Source: Iodobacter sp. BJB302 (GTDB taxonomy: Bacteria; Pseudomonadota; Gammaproteobacteria; Burkholderiales; Chitinibacteraceae). From it: a stretch of DNA of 41,826 bases. The notes under the pieces are model-generated. The model had not been told where the DNA came from. It searched no databases and was given only the letters and a program-made list of their open reading frames with translations. How positions within the stretch are numbered: position 1 is the first letter of the stretch; each line of letters starts with the position of its first letter. Location of the stretch: positions 1-41,826 of the forward strand of contig NZ_PDZG01000042.1 of assembly GCF_002735645.1 (NCBI RefSeq). The letters run 5' to 3'. Position numbers and translations under genes: made by a program. Positions 23,569 to 32,726 of this stretch are shown here, piece by piece.

Positions 23569-25326
23569 TTACATGGCTTCTATTAACTCCGCCAGTGCTT
23601 GTTTTAATAAAGCAGGCCGCAATGGTTTAGTTAAAAATAAATCCATCCCTGCATTAATACACAATTGTTTGTCTTCTTCTAAAGCATTTGCGGTGAGTGC
23701 CATAATAGGCAGGCGTTTGCCTGACGGGTTGGCTTGCTCCTGAGCGCGGATAAAGCGGGTGGCTTCTAAGCCATCCATTTCTGGCATTTGCATATCCATT
23801 AAAACCAGATCAACTTTTTCTTTGGCAAGAAAGTCTAAGGCTAATTGGCCATTCGCTGCGCTGAATACGGTATGCCCGTCATTTTCTAATAAGCGTGTCG
23901 CCACCAGGCGGTTGGTTGGATTATCTTCAGCCAGTAATACACGCAATTTACGTGGCTGTGTTTGTGTATCAGTAACTTGCGTATTAGCATCAGGCATAAT
24001 GCCTTGAGGAAGCGTCAGTGAAAACTTAAATTGAGAGCCAATACGTTGTTCACTATGAGCTATTAATTCACCCCCCATGGCTTTAACTAAACGGCGTGCA
24101 ATAGTCAGGCCAAGCCCTGTGCCCGTGTATTCCCGTGTAGAAGAGCCATCGGCTTGTACAAAAGCTTCAAATATATGCGGTAAGCGGTCTGCTGAAATAC
24201 CGATTCCGCTGTCAATAACGGTGAAATCTATATGGTAATCAGATTGCTGTAATTGTGCTTTTACATGTAAAACCACTTGCCCGTGGTTGGTAAATTTAAT
24301 GGCATTCCCCAGTAAATTGACTAATACCTGCCTCAGGCGCAAGCCATCCCCCAAGACCACAATATCGGGGTCTCCCTGGTAATCCAGTGTTAGCTTTAAA
24401 CCTTTATTGCTGGCAGCCAGTTTGAACATTTGCTGCGCTTCTTGAAGCAGCACAGATAAATCAATTGGTCTTTTATGAATGGTGAGGCAATTGGCCTCCA
24501 TTTTGGATAAGTCGAGTACGTCGTTCACCAGCTCTAATAGTAAATCGGCTGAATTACAAATGACGCCTACGGTTTCTTTTTGCAGAGGGGAAAGCGGGCT
24601 TTGTTCTAATAAGTGCGCCATACCTAAAATGCCATTCATAGGGGTGCGAATTTCATGGCTGACATTGGCAATAAATTCACTTTTTGCCCGATTGGCAAGC
24701 TCGGCATCATTTCTGGCTTTGGCTAAATCTTCGGCAAGGCGTGTCTGATCTAATTCTAAAATAAGGCTTTCAACAATCGTATCGTGATAGGAGCGTGCGC
24801 TTTTCATCAGCGTGAATAAAAAGAATAAACTCATTCCGCCTAGGGTTAAATCCATTTGCGTAGGTTGTACACAGGCATTAATGATGATTGGCAGCATCAT
24901 CAGGCCTGCATAAATACGCATTGCAGGAATCATAGGGCCTAAGATGGGCAGGGAGCCCACGACTAAGCCTGAGAAAACAAAGGCGGTAAACATATTCAGT
25001 AAGATGCTGCTGGTCAGCATGAAATAAATGCCACCAGAACACCAAATCACGCCTGTTGCAGCAACGCCCAGCAAGTGCACTTTTCGCCAATAAGTAAAGT
25101 GGCGAGCTGCAGGGGCTTGCTGATATTTTTTAAAAATAGTGAGGCGATAAACCGCAAGGCTGCAGCTTAGTATCAGCCAGCCCGATAAAATGAAAAGAGA
25201 GTGGTCATCCCGGTGTGCAATAAATAAGATGCAGGCCGCAATAATGCCGATAATTTGCCCGTTGTGAGCATTGCGGTAGCTAAGCGCTGTGGTTCGTTGC
25301 AATACGGCAGGGTCGTTAATTTGCAT
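23569..25326 (-). CDS. Hybrid sensor histidine kinase with receiver domain
   Basis: A protein of 585 residues. Residues 1-180 contain about six hydrophobic segments and no periplasmic domain of size. A short coiled stretch (190-215) leads to HisKA with H224 ([10 protein letters not shown]). The HATPase domain has the N box N-A-I-K-F-T near 341, G1 D-S-G-I-G near 372 and G2 G-T-G-L-G-L near 402. The receiver domain (461-583) has phosphoacceptor D511 in L-V-L-M-D-M-Q-M-P. No HPt domain and no neighbouring response regulator is seen, so the output partner is elsewhere. The signal is unknown. Confidence 0.93.
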   Translation of the reverse strand: MQINDPAVLQRTTALSYRNAHNGQIIGIIAACILFIAHRDDHSLFILSGWLILSCSLAVYRLTIFKKYQQAPAARHFTYWRKVHLLGVAATGVIWCSGGIYFMLTSSILLNMFTAFVFSGLVVGSLPILGPMIPAMRIYAGLMMLPIIINACVQPTQMDLTLGGMSLFFLFTLMKSARSYHDTIVESLILELDQTRLAEDLAKARNDAELANRAKSEFIANVSHEIRTPMNGILGMAHLLEQSPLSPLQKETVGVICNSADLLLELVNDVLDLSKMEANCLTIHKRPIDLSVLLQEAQQMFKLAASNKGLKLTLDYQGDPDIVVLGDGLRLRQVLVNLLGNAIKFTNHGQVVLHVKAQLQQSDYHIDFTVIDSGIGISADRLPHIFEAFVQADGSSTREYTGTGLGLTIARRLVKAMGGELIAHSEQRIGSQFKFSLTLPQGIMPDANTQVTDTQTQPRKLRVLLAEDNPTNRLVATRLLENDGHTVFSAANGQLALDFLAKEKVDLVLMDMQMPEMDGLEATRFIRAQEQANPSGKRLPIMALTANALEEDKQLCINAGMDLFLTKPLRPALLKQALAELIEAM

Positions 25327-25501
25327 GGATGCAGGCTTTAAAAGCGTTTTTGGGCCATCGTGTTTTACCGGCTACAGGCTGGTAACGATGCAATTTAGAT
25401 CATTTTATGCTTAATTTAACACAAGCATTAAATTACACAAGATTTAAGCGTTTGCTGGTGCATGGCTGTCGCAGTTGCTGGCGGCCTCTTGGTTTGAATG
25501 C

Positions 25502-25538
25502 AACAAAGGCGCATAAAATGCGCCTTTGTTTTATTTTT
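25502..25538 (+). terminator. Strong hairpin with T-tract on the plus strand
   Basis: AACAAAGGCGCAT (25502-25514) pairs perfectly with ATGCGCCTTTGTT (25518-25530) over 13 bp with a 3-base loop, followed on the plus strand by TTTTATTTTT-like sequence. The flanking genes galE and the kinase are both on the minus strand, so the canonical direction is opposite to the local genes. For galE it would be a 3' hairpin without a clear U-tract. Confidence 0.6.
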
Positions 25539-25580
25539 CAGAAAATTGCTCAGCCGTAATTTTCTGGCCCGGCTATTTAA

Positions 25581-26591
25581 TTAATTAAAGCCATTCGGGT
25601 TTTGGCTCTGCCATTTCCAGCTGTCCTGACACATATCATCAAGGGTTTTTTCCGCTTTCCAGCCCAGTACGGCCAGTGCCGAAGCTGGGTTGGCGTAGCA
25701 GGCGGCGATGTCGCCAGCGCGGCGCGGCACAATTTGATAAGGCACGGCTTTGCCGGAGGCTTTTTCAAAGGCTTTAACCATATCCAGCACAGAGTAACCA
25801 ACACCCGTACCCAGATTGACGGTCACTAAGCCAGGCGCTGTCGCCAGCTTTTGCAGGGCTTTGACATGGCCCCGGGCCAGATCAACCACGTGGATATAAT
25901 CGCGCACGCCAGTGCCATCGGGCGTAGGGTAGTCGTTGCCAAACACAGATAGTTTTTCGCGTTTACCTACGGCGACCTGGGCGACAAAAGGCATGAGGTT
26001 GTTTGGAATACCCTGCGGGTCTTCACCGATCAGGCCAGAAATATGCGCGCCAACCGGGTTGAAATAACGCAGCAGGGCAAAATTCCAGCTGGCGTCTGCT
26101 CTGAAAATATCACGGACGATATCTTCAACCATCAGCTTGGAGCGGCCATAAGGATTGGTGGCTGACAGCGGGAAATCTTCGGTAATCGGCACAGCATGCG
26201 GGTCGCCATAAACGGTGGCGCTGGAAGAGAATACCAGGTTTTTAACGCCTGCATCCTGCATGGCTTCAAGCAGGCGCTGGGTGCCAACCACATTGTTGTC
26301 GTAATACATCAGTGGTTTTTCAACCGATTCGCCCACCGCTTTCAGGCCTGCAAAGTGGATGACGGCGCTAAAGTCATAGCGTTGAAACAGGGCTTTTAAT
26401 GCAGCAGCATCACGCACATCGCCTTCCACATATTCGGCAGCTTGCCCGGTAATGGTGGCGATGCGGTTCAGGACTTCTGGCTTGGCATTGTAAAAGTTAT
26501 CAAAAATAACCGGTTTAAAGCCAGCTGCAAGCAATTCGATATAGGTGTGCGAGCCAATATAGCCCGCTCCGCCAGTCAGTAAAACATGCAT
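25581..26591 (-). CDS. galE: UDP-glucose 4-epimerase GalE
   Basis: A protein of 336 residues, matching E. coli GalE (338). The N-terminal G-G-A-G-Y-I-G-S-H binds NAD; S-S-A-T-V-Y-G and catalytic Y-G-R-S-K (YxxxK) follow; the C-terminal half has R-D-Y-I-H-V-V-D and the substrate loop. It interconverts UDP-glucose and UDP-galactose, feeding LOS and surface glycans. The start ATG 26591 follows AGGAG by seven bases; the longer frame to 26684 overlaps lptG and is rejected. It lies downstream of lptF-lptG on the same strand. Confidence 0.96.
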   Translation of the reverse strand: MHVLLTGGAGYIGSHTYIELLAAGFKPVIFDNFYNAKPEVLNRIATITGQAAEYVEGDVRDAAALKALFQRYDFSAVIHFAGLKAVGESVEKPLMYYDNNVVGTQRLLEAMQDAGVKNLVFSSSATVYGDPHAVPITEDFPLSATNPYGRSKLMVEDIVRDIFRADASWNFALLRYFNPVGAHISGLIGEDPQGIPNNLMPFVAQVAVGKREKLSVFGNDYPTPDGTGVRDYIHVVDLARGHVKALQKLATAPGLVTVNLGTGVGYSVLDMVKAFEKASGKAVPYQIVPRRAGDIAACYANPASALAVLGWKAEKTLDDMCQDSWKWQSQNPNGFN

Positions 26592-26662
26592 GGAAAACTC
26601 CTGTTGATGTGCAGGTGCTTGCCATGAATCATGGGCAAGCTCCCTTGCAAATTGACTATTTC

Positions 26663-27742
26663 TTAGCGCCGTTCTTGTCGCCACAGCATAAAAGCCGCTG
26701 CAGACAAGAAAAGCAAGGTAGGGATAGAAACAACAATCGGCGGCGGCCAGTTATATAAGTCGCCTAAATACACCACAATCTGATTGGCAAAATGAAAAAT
26801 CAAACCACAGGCGATGCCGATAAAAACGCGCACACCCGCATTGCCGCTGCGGCGCTGGCTTTGGGCAAAGGGCAGGGCGATCAGCACCATGGACAAACAG
26901 GCCAGCGGGTAAAATAATTTGCCCCAAAGCGCCAGCTCGTAGCGTGATGTTTTTTGTTTATTGCGCTTTAAGTGATCGATATAGCTGAGCAAAGAAGTGG
27001 CAGACATCTGCGCAGGCTCTACCAGCAGCACAGCCAGCATGGCGGGGGAAATGGAGGTCTGCCAGTTAAATACAGCGGGTTTACTCAGTGCTACACCAGC
27101 GTGTTCGGGCAAAAACTGCGTCACCGTGGCTTTTTGCAGTGTCCAGTTGCCCTTGCTTTGAAAGCGGCCGTTATGGCCTTCGATCACCCTTTCCAGCGTA
27201 AGTGTTTTGCCAAACTCATAAATGCGCGCATGCACAACGGTTAAGTCGGGCAGCATTTCAGCGATATTTACAATTTGCCTTCCGTCTTTAATCCAGACGC
27301 CGGATCGAAAGTCACCTACAAGCATCGATTGCGTGGCGGCCAGCCGGTGCTGATTGGCCATGCGTTTACCTGCAGGTGCGATGTACTCGCCCAGCAGCAG
27401 GGTAATTGCGCCGTAAAATGCGCCAATCAGGCAAAGCCAGAGTAAAAGCCGTTTGAGCGATACGCCGGAAGCGCGGATCACTGTCAGCTCGGATGAGCCG
27501 GATAAATGCGAAAGGCCAAAAATGCCGCCTATCAGTACGGCAATGGGCAAAAGCTCATAAGCATTAGCAGGCGCACGCAGTGCCACAAAAATCAGAGCAT
27601 CACTGAGGCGGTAGCCGCCAACGCCCAGATCGGTCAGCTCGGCAATCAAATCAAAAAAGGTATAAAGACCCAAGAGGCCAATCAGGGCAAATAAAATAAA
27701 CAGCGAGAGTTCGCGCATTAAATAGCGAGATAAGAGACTCAT
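26663..27742 (-). CDS. lptG: LPS export permease LptG
   Basis: A protein of 359 residues with N- and C-terminal triplets of transmembrane helices around a periplasmic beta-jellyroll. S-R-Y-L-M-R-E at the start and [17 protein letters not shown] match Lpt[15 protein letters not shown] is the coupling helix that meets LptB. With LptF and LptB it extracts LPS from the inner membrane. The start ATG 27742 lies one base after the lptF stop, so translation is coupled. Confidence 0.95.
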   Translation of the reverse strand: MSLLSRYLMRELSLFILFALIGLLGLYTFFDLIAELTDLGVGGYRLSDALIFVALRAPANAYELLPIAVLIGGIFGLSHLSGSSELTVIRASGVSLKRLLLWLCLIGAFYGAITLLLGEYIAPAGKRMANQHRLAATQSMLVGDFRSGVWIKDGRQIVNIAEMLPDLTVVHARIYEFGKTLTLERVIEGHNGRFQSKGNWTLQKATVTQFLPEHAGVALSKPAVFNWQTSISPAMLAVLLVEPAQMSATSLLSYIDHLKRNKQKTSRYELALWGKLFYPLACLSMVLIALPFAQSQRRSGNAGVRVFIGIACGLIFHFANQIVVYLGDLYNWPPPIVVSIPTLLFLSAAAFMLWRQERR

Positions 27743-27743
27743 T

Positions 27744-28802
27744 TCAACTTCCCCGCAACTTGCCGCGCCAGACAAACAGCCCCAGCGTAATCAACAGCGC
27801 TGCCGCATGCAGCGGCCACATTCCCAGCATAAGCGGGATTTTTCCATCGCTAAGCCAGGCCTGTGCAATATTGATGCAGTTGTAATAAAAGAAATAGGCA
27901 AAAACGGCGACCAATAAATTAGATGCGCGCCCGCCACGTGGGTTAAAAAACGCCAGCGGAATCGCCGCGAGGCTGAGAATTAAGGCCGATACGGGGATCG
28001 CCAGCCGCCATGCCAGCTCTGCCTGGTGCTCTGGCAGCTTGCTCTTCCAGAGTACCATCGTGCTGGTGGCCTGAGTAGACGGGCTGGAGCGCGGGCTTTC
28101 ACCTGCTTCGATACGCAGCCGTGCATTTTCAAATTCCAGTGTTTCATAAGCAGCGGTGCCCGGCAGGCCTTCATAGGATTTGCCTTTGGCGAGCCACAGC
28201 CAGCGGGAGCCATCGCTATCCAGATAGAGGCCGCCTTTTTCTGCCAGAATCACGGTTAATTTTTCGTCGCGGCGCAATTGCACAAACACATTATTGCCAT
28301 TGCCGCCGGTGAAGTTTTCAACAAAATAAACACGGTCTGCTGCGGGCGATTCTCTGAATACGCCGGGCGCCACCTGAGTAACTTCCTGGCGGGAAAGTGA
28401 TTTTTCTTTGTACTCCTGGCCTTTTTCTAAGGCCCAGGGAGAGAGCACGGTAGATAACAGCGCAATAAGAATCACTACAGGTATGGTAAATTCGAGGACA
28501 GGCCGGATAAAGCTGAGGATAGAGCGGCCACTGACAAACCAAATCACCATTTCATGGTCTTTCCAAAGCCGGGTCAGCACGGCCAGAATAGCAAAGAACA
28601 GCATCAGTGATAAAAGTATGGGCAGATAGCGCACGGCAGCAAAGCCCATCATGGCCCAGACCGCAGAACTGGCGAGAGCACCAATGGCGGCCTGGCCGAG
28701 CAGGCGTACAATTTGCGTTGTCATGATTAACATGAGCAACACGAAGAAGGCCCCAAGGGCGACCCAGGACATTTCTTGAATTAGGCTTTTACGAAACAGC
28801 AT
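27744..28802 (-). CDS. lptF: LPS export permease LptF
   Basis: A protein of 352 residues with the same fold as LptG. The N-terminus L-F-R-K-S-L-I-Q-E-M matches LptF; L-T-R-L-W-K-D-H-E-M is its coupling helix, and the C-terminal third carries helices with P-L-A-F-F-N-P-R-G-G-R. The start ATG 28802 is chosen because the conserved family N-terminus begins here; the frame to 28883 runs into the pepA leader. It is divergent from pepA with 83 bp between start codons. Confidence 0.95.
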   Translation of the reverse strand: MLFRKSLIQEMSWVALGAFFVLLMLIMTTQIVRLLGQAAIGALASSAVWAMMGFAAVRYLPILLSLMLFFAILAVLTRLWKDHEMVIWFVSGRSILSFIRPVLEFTIPVVILIALLSTVLSPWALEKGQEYKEKSLSRQEVTQVAPGVFRESPAADRVYFVENFTGGNGNNVFVQLRRDEKLTVILAEKGGLYLDSDGSRWLWLAKGKSYEGLPGTAAYETLEFENARLRIEAGESPRSSPSTQATSTMVLWKSKLPEHQAELAWRLAIPVSALILSLAAIPLAFFNPRGGRASNLLVAVFAYFFYYNCINIAQAWLSDGKIPLMLGMWPLHAAALLITLGLFVWRGKLRGS

Positions 28803-28810
28803 GGGCGTTT

Positions 28811-28839
28811 TTGACTTTGCGGGGGTACTAGGAAATAAT
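28811..28839 (+). promoter_or_regulatory. Sigma-70 promoter for pepA
   Basis: TTGACT at 28811-28816 and AATAAT at 28834-28839 are separated by 17 bases, each matching consensus at five of six positions. The predicted transcript starts near 28846, about 40 bases before the pepA ATG. Confidence 0.6.
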
Positions 28840-28885
28840 CGAGCGAAATTTTCGCGGCCTTTAAACTTAGCAATAGGAAGCAATA

Positions 28886-30355
28886 ATGGAATTTAGCATA
28901 AATCTATCTGTCCCCGAAAAAACAGCAGCGGATTGTCTGGTGCTGCCGGTGTTTGGTACACAACTTTCTGCACTTGCAGCAGGTCTGGACAAAGACGGTT
29001 GGTTGGCAGAAACCTGCAATGAATTGGGCGATAGCGTTGGCTCCACTTTATATATTCCCTTGCCAGGCCGCCGTGTTTTATTAGTACAACTTGGCGACGA
29101 GCAAAAGCTTGATGCGGATGCGTTCCGCAAGGCAGCGCTTGCTGCGGCTAAAGCTTTAGTGGCTGGTAAATCCACTTCGGCAGATATTTTCCTAGCAATT
29201 GCCGCTGCAAAAGCACTGGGTCTGAAAGACGCGGCCGCTATTATCGCTCAAGCGTTGGTTTTTGAAAGCTACCGTTTTGTGCAGTTTAAATCTGAGCCTG
29301 AAGCCGCTCCGGTTTTAACAGCTGTAAATATTGCCGTAAGCAAAAAATCCGAAGTAGAAAAAGCCGAGAATGGCCTGCAAGCCGGTGTTGCTCTGGGCCA
29401 CGGGATGAATTTAACCCGTGACTTAGGCAATCTGCCAGGCAATATTTGTACCCCTACCTATCTGGCTAATGCAGCGCATCTGTTGGCTGCCAGCTACAAA
29501 ATGAAATGCACCGTGCTGGAAAAGCCTGAAATGGAAGCGCTCGGCATGGGCTCATTCCTCTCTGTGGCCCAGGGCAGCATCGAGCCGCCTAAGCTGATTT
29601 GCTTGGAATACCAGGGCGGTAAAAAATCAGAGAAGCCAGTAGTGCTGGTGGGTAAAGGGATTACCTTTGATTCGGGTGGTATTTCGCTGAAACCTGGCCC
29701 TGAAATGGACGAAATGAAGTTTGATATGTGCGGTGCTGCTACGGTAATGGGCGTGATTCGCGCCATCGCCGAGCAAGGCCTGCCGATCAATGTGGTTGGC
29801 GTGATCCCGACTTGCGAAAACATGCCTTCCAGCAATGCGGTTAAGCCGGGTGACATTGTGACTTCGATGAGCGGCCAGACAATTGAAATCTTGAATACTG
29901 ATGCCGAAGGCCGCTTGATTCTGTGCGATGCGCTGACTTACGTCGCACGCTACGAGCCAGAGCTGGTGATTGATATCGCCACACTGACCGGCGCCATTAT
30001 TATTGGTTTGGGCCATGTGGCCAGCGGTTTATTCACCACCAACGACCAATTGGCCGATGATTTGATCAAAGCCTCACGCGAAACCGGTGACAAAACATGG
30101 CGCATGCCGCTGTGGGATGATTACCAGGAACAGCTGAAATCCAACTTTGCCGATATGGCTAATATCGGAGGCCGTGCAGCTGGCTCGATCACCGCTGCTG
30201 CTTTCCTTAGCCGCTTTACTAAGGAATACACATGGGCTCACCTAGATATCGCGGGTGTGGCGCATAAGTCTGGCGCGGCAAAAGGCGCAACAGGCCGCCC
30301 TGTGCCATTGCTGGTTGAGTTTTTAACTCAGCGTGCTGCAGCAAAAAAGAAATAA
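28886..30355 (+). CDS. pepA: Leucyl aminopeptidase PepA (M17)
   Basis: A protein of 489 residues (typical M17 length about 500). The C-terminal catalytic domain has K-G-I-T-F-D-S-G-G-I-S-L-K-P with metal-binding Lys and Asp, M-K-F-D-M-C-G-A-A, and the signature N-T-D-A-E-G-R-L. It removes N-terminal residues from peptides in the cytoplasm; in E. coli the hexamer also binds DNA in site-specific recombination and pyrimidine regulation. The pepA-lptFG divergence is a common proteobacterial arrangement. Confidence 0.96.
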   Translation: MEFSINLSVPEKTAADCLVLPVFGTQLSALAAGLDKDGWLAETCNELGDSVGSTLYIPLPGRRVLLVQLGDEQKLDADAFRKAALAAAKALVAGKSTSADIFLAIAAAKALGLKDAAAIIAQALVFESYRFVQFKSEPEAAPVLTAVNIAVSKKSEVEKAENGLQAGVALGHGMNLTRDLGNLPGNICTPTYLANAAHLLAASYKMKCTVLEKPEMEALGMGSFLSVAQGSIEPPKLICLEYQGGKKSEKPVVLVGKGITFDSGGISLKPGPEMDEMKFDMCGAATVMGVIRAIAEQGLPINVVGVIPTCENMPSSNAVKPGDIVTSMSGQTIEILNTDAEGRLILCDALTYVARYEPELVIDIATLTGAIIIGLGHVASGLFTTNDQLADDLIKASRETGDKTWRMPLWDDYQEQLKSNFADMANIGGRAAGSITAAAFLSRFTKEYTWAHLDIAGVAHKSGAAKGATGRPVPLLVEFLTQRAAAKKK

Positions 30356-30370
30356 TTCAGCCTGCTGTTT

Positions 30371-30410
30371 AACAGCCCGCTCAGAAGGATTAACTTCTGA
30401 GCGGGCTGTT
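30371..30410 (+). terminator. Perfect 17-bp hairpin after pepA
   Basis: AACAGCCCGCTCAGAAG (30371-30387) pairs without mismatch with 30394-30410 around a 6-base loop. The following sequence is T-rich but not a clean T-tract (GATTTATCGAATCTATTTTTT), so termination or 3' end protection are both possible. Confidence 0.65.
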
Positions 30411-30469
30411 GATTTATCGAATCTATTTTTTGTTCTGTCCAATGATGATTGTCTTCCAGGAATTCACCG

Positions 30470-30958
30470 ATGCATATGCTGCTTAAGTGGAGCGCTGTAT
30501 TGGCCTTCTGCGTGATGTCTTTTTCTGCCCGGGCAGAGCCTGCTGCTGCAATAGCCGCTCAGTTTCCCACTTATGCGCTGATTGGAAAATGTTCAGGCGA
30601 TGAGATGGGCATCAGGGGTGAATCGGCTTTTGTTATTCGTGATAAAAAAGCCAGATTGATTCGTGTTATCTGGCTGGATGCGAAGGATAAAATTCAGCTC
30701 TTAGAAACCATGCAGGCAAAAGATTTTTATAATCGCGATGAGTTTGATGTGACGCGTTTTGAGCTCAATTGCTATGGGCCCAAAAAAGCGCAGGAAATAA
30801 AAAAGACCGCGATGACATCCGAAGGCATTTCGGCTTCTTTTAAGTTTCCTAAAGGCAGTGGCATTCTTTGTTACTTTGGGCCTTTACTTACTTCAAATTG
30901 CTGGTACTTTGACAAAAGAAAAGGTGCTCTTGCACAGGCAGGCGGCTGGTCTCTTTAA
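30470..30958 (+). CDS. Exported hypothetical protein, 162 aa
   Basis: ATG 30470 (or ATG 30476) has AGGA upstream. Residues up to about 24 form a signal peptide (S-F-S-A-R-A then E-P). The mature part has four Cys (G-K-C-S-G, L-N-C-Y-G, I-L-C-Y-F, S-N-C-W-Y), consistent with two disulfides in the periplasm. No family was recognised. It lies between pepA and holC, with its own gaps on both sides. Confidence 0.65.
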   Translation: MHMLLKWSAVLAFCVMSFSARAEPAAAIAAQFPTYALIGKCSGDEMGIRGESAFVIRDKKARLIRVIWLDAKDKIQLLETMQAKDFYNRDEFDVTRFELNCYGPKKAQEIKKTAMTSEGISASFKFPKGSGILCYFGPLLTSNCWYFDKRKGALAQAGGWSL

Positions 30959-31073
30959 AATAAGTTAAAAATGAGTTGTTATACTTACTTGTAATGGCTG
31001 ATCGCAACGATATTTCTTAGCATTTAAATTAATCCTCCGGGATTAAATACAAAATATGGTTTATTAAAGCTTA

Positions 31074-31502
31074 ATGACTGAAATTTCTTTCTACTTCAAT
31101 GTACCTAATCGTGAGCACGCACTTTGCCAGCTGGTAAGCAAAGCGCTGGCCAAGCGTTTAAGTATCAATATCCTCGCAGACAGCCAGGCCGCTGCTGCTG
31201 CGCTGGATGGCTTGCTGTGGGAAGTACCGCAGACGGGTTTTTTACCTCACTGTGCTGCAGATGATGCCATTGTGGCAGACACCCCGATTGTGCTGGATTA
31301 CCGTCCCGAGCTGTTGCCTGCCCGGCAGTTGCTTTTTAACTGGACCAATGGCTTGCCTGCGGGTTTTGAGCGCTATCAGCGGGTTGTTGAAGTTGTGCCG
31401 ATTGATGAAGAGGCGCGCAACCTGGCGCGCGGGCGCTGGAAGGCCTATGTGGCTCAGGGCTTTAAGCCGACTTCTTTCGATATGATGGATAGGGCAGGAT
31501 GA
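31074..31502 (+). CDS. holC: DNA polymerase III chi subunit HolC
   Basis: A protein of 142 residues. T-E-I-S-F-Y-F-N-V near the start, then A-L-C-Q-L-V-S-K-A-L, L-W-E-V-P-Q-T-G-F-L-P-H and D-E-E-A-R-N-L-A-R-G-R-W-K-A-Y match chi, which links the clamp loader to SSB on lagging-strand DNA. The gene order pepA-holC-valS is widely conserved. Its stop overlaps the next gene in ATGA. Confidence 0.95.
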   Translation: MTEISFYFNVPNREHALCQLVSKALAKRLSINILADSQAAAAALDGLLWEVPQTGFLPHCAADDAIVADTPIVLDYRPELLPARQLLFNWTNGLPAGFERYQRVVEVVPIDEEARNLARGRWKAYVAQGFKPTSFDMMDRAG

Positions 31503-32233
31503 GCCGCGTGTCTGAATCAAGCCCCTTATTTGATAAAATGGATGCCTTACTGGCGCGTCACCGTGGCGGTGCTGCGGCGGCTGAGGCTATCCCTGTATTG
31601 CTGGACGAGGCCGACGATATCCCGGTGCTGACCGAGGCCGTGAACGAAGCTGCTGTTTTTGACGATATTTTAATGTTTCCTCCCGAAGAATTTTTTGCGG
31701 CAGAGGATATCGTTGAAGACGAAGAAGTGCAGATCTTTGAGCCCGAGCCTGTGGCAGCACCCGTGGTGGAGTTTTTAGATCTGCCGCTGCTTGATTTAAA
31801 TGCCTTATCGCAGGCCAATCCATGGGGCAGTGGCTGGGAAGAATCGCCTGTGGATCTGCCGGTTGTAGAAGAAATCCCTGAAGCAGAGAGCTTGTCTTCT
31901 ATCCGGCTGGTGAGTGTTGCTGATGAGGCTGAGTGGGATGAAGAGCCGCTTTTTGACGCGATTGAGCCAGAGCTGGTGCCAGCAGAGCCTGAAGCACCTG
32001 GGCTGAGTGAGAAGGTCATTGCCGAATTAAGCGCAACGGTTGCAGCGCAGCTGGGTGTTGAAATTGCTACCGAGGTAGAGCAGCTTACCCGCCAGCATTT
32101 TGCCAGCCTGATGAGTACATTTTACGAAGATACGCTGCGCCGCTTAATGAGCGATATGACGATCGAAATTGAGCAAAAACTTTTGCCGCGTGTGGAAGAG
32201 CTGGTGAAAGAAGAGCTGCGTAAGCATGGTTAG
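31499..32233 (+). CDS. Acidic hypothetical protein coupled to holC, 244 aa
   Basis: Residues 1-165 are strongly acidic and proline/valine-rich with many E-E, E-P and D-E pairs, probably disordered. Residues 170-244 look helical and amphipathic (repeats of V-A-A-Q-L, E-V-E-Q-L-T, E-Q-K-L-L-P-R-V-E-E-L), possibly a coiled coil. ATGA overlap with holC suggests linked expression. No domain of known function was recognised. A terminator follows immediately. Confidence 0.75.
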   Translation: MSRVSESSPLFDKMDALLARHRGGAAAAEAIPVLLDEADDIPVLTEAVNEAAVFDDILMFPPEEFFAAEDIVEDEEVQIFEPEPVAAPVVEFLDLPLLDLNALSQANPWGSGWEESPVDLPVVEEIPEAESLSSIRLVSVADEAEWDEEPLFDAIEPELVPAEPEAPGLSEKVIAELSATVAAQLGVEIATEVEQLTRQHFASLMSTFYEDTLRRLMSDMTIEIEQKLLPRVEELVKEELRKHG

Positions 32234-32234
32234 A

Positions 32235-32265
32235 ATTAAATGGCGGGAGCATTCCGCCATTTAAT
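32235..32265. terminator. Hairpin between convergent genes
   Basis: ATTAAATGGCGG (32235-32246) pairs perfectly with CCGCCATTTAAT (32254-32265) around a 7-base loop. It begins after the stop of the acidic protein and faces the convergent gene at 32277. The AT outer stem makes it a plausible two-way terminator, although T-tracts are short. Confidence 0.6.
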
Positions 32266-32276
32266 CAGCCACCGCG

Positions 32277-32699
32277 CTATTTAATTTGCCCCACATCCAG
32301 CCTGATAATCTGATTGTTTTCTATTTTAAAGTGCATATAGGTATTGAATTCCCCCCAGCGGTCGGTGTGGAAATAGCCGTAAATACTCGTGCCTTTATTT
32401 TCTTCTTTATCAATGCGCTTAAAGTAGCCGCGTGACTTTCCAAGCACAATATAAGCGCGCAGGCGGCCAAAGATTTCGCTGTCAGACCATTGGATAAATT
32501 CTCTTTCTTTACCATCGTCGCTGACAATTGCCCTAGGTGAAAAAACCTTCATCCAAGCCTCTCTGTCATTATGCTGCATGGCCTTTACTGCCGTTTTAAC
32601 CAGCGGATTGCTGAGTTTATCCAGCCCTTCGGTATAAGTTTGTGCCTGCGCCACAGGGATACCCAGTGCGCTGATGAATAAAAGAGTGATGAGCCGCAT
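32277..32699 (-). CDS. Exported NTF2/SnoaL-like small protein, 140 aa
   Basis: The signal peptide is residues 1-19 (ending V-A-Q-A then Q-T). The mature part A-V-K-A-M-Q-H-N-D-R-E-A-W-M-K-V-F-S-P with a late Y-M-H-F-K-I-E-N-N-Q-I-I-R-L-D-V has the helix-then-strands pattern of nuclear-transport-factor-2-like proteins. The assignment is by pattern only; no catalytic residues can be named. It lies 27 bp downstream of the SDR gene, so the two may be co-transcribed. Confidence 0.6.
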   Translation of the reverse strand: MRLITLLFISALGIPVAQAQTYTEGLDKLSNPLVKTAVKAMQHNDREAWMKVFSPRAIVSDDGKEREFIQWSDSEIFGRLRAYIVLGKSRGYFKRIDKEENKGTSIYGYFHTDRWGEFNTYMHFKIENNQIIRLDVGQIK

Positions 32700-32726
32700 T
32701 TGAGTATCCTTCTGATGTGGTTTTTG

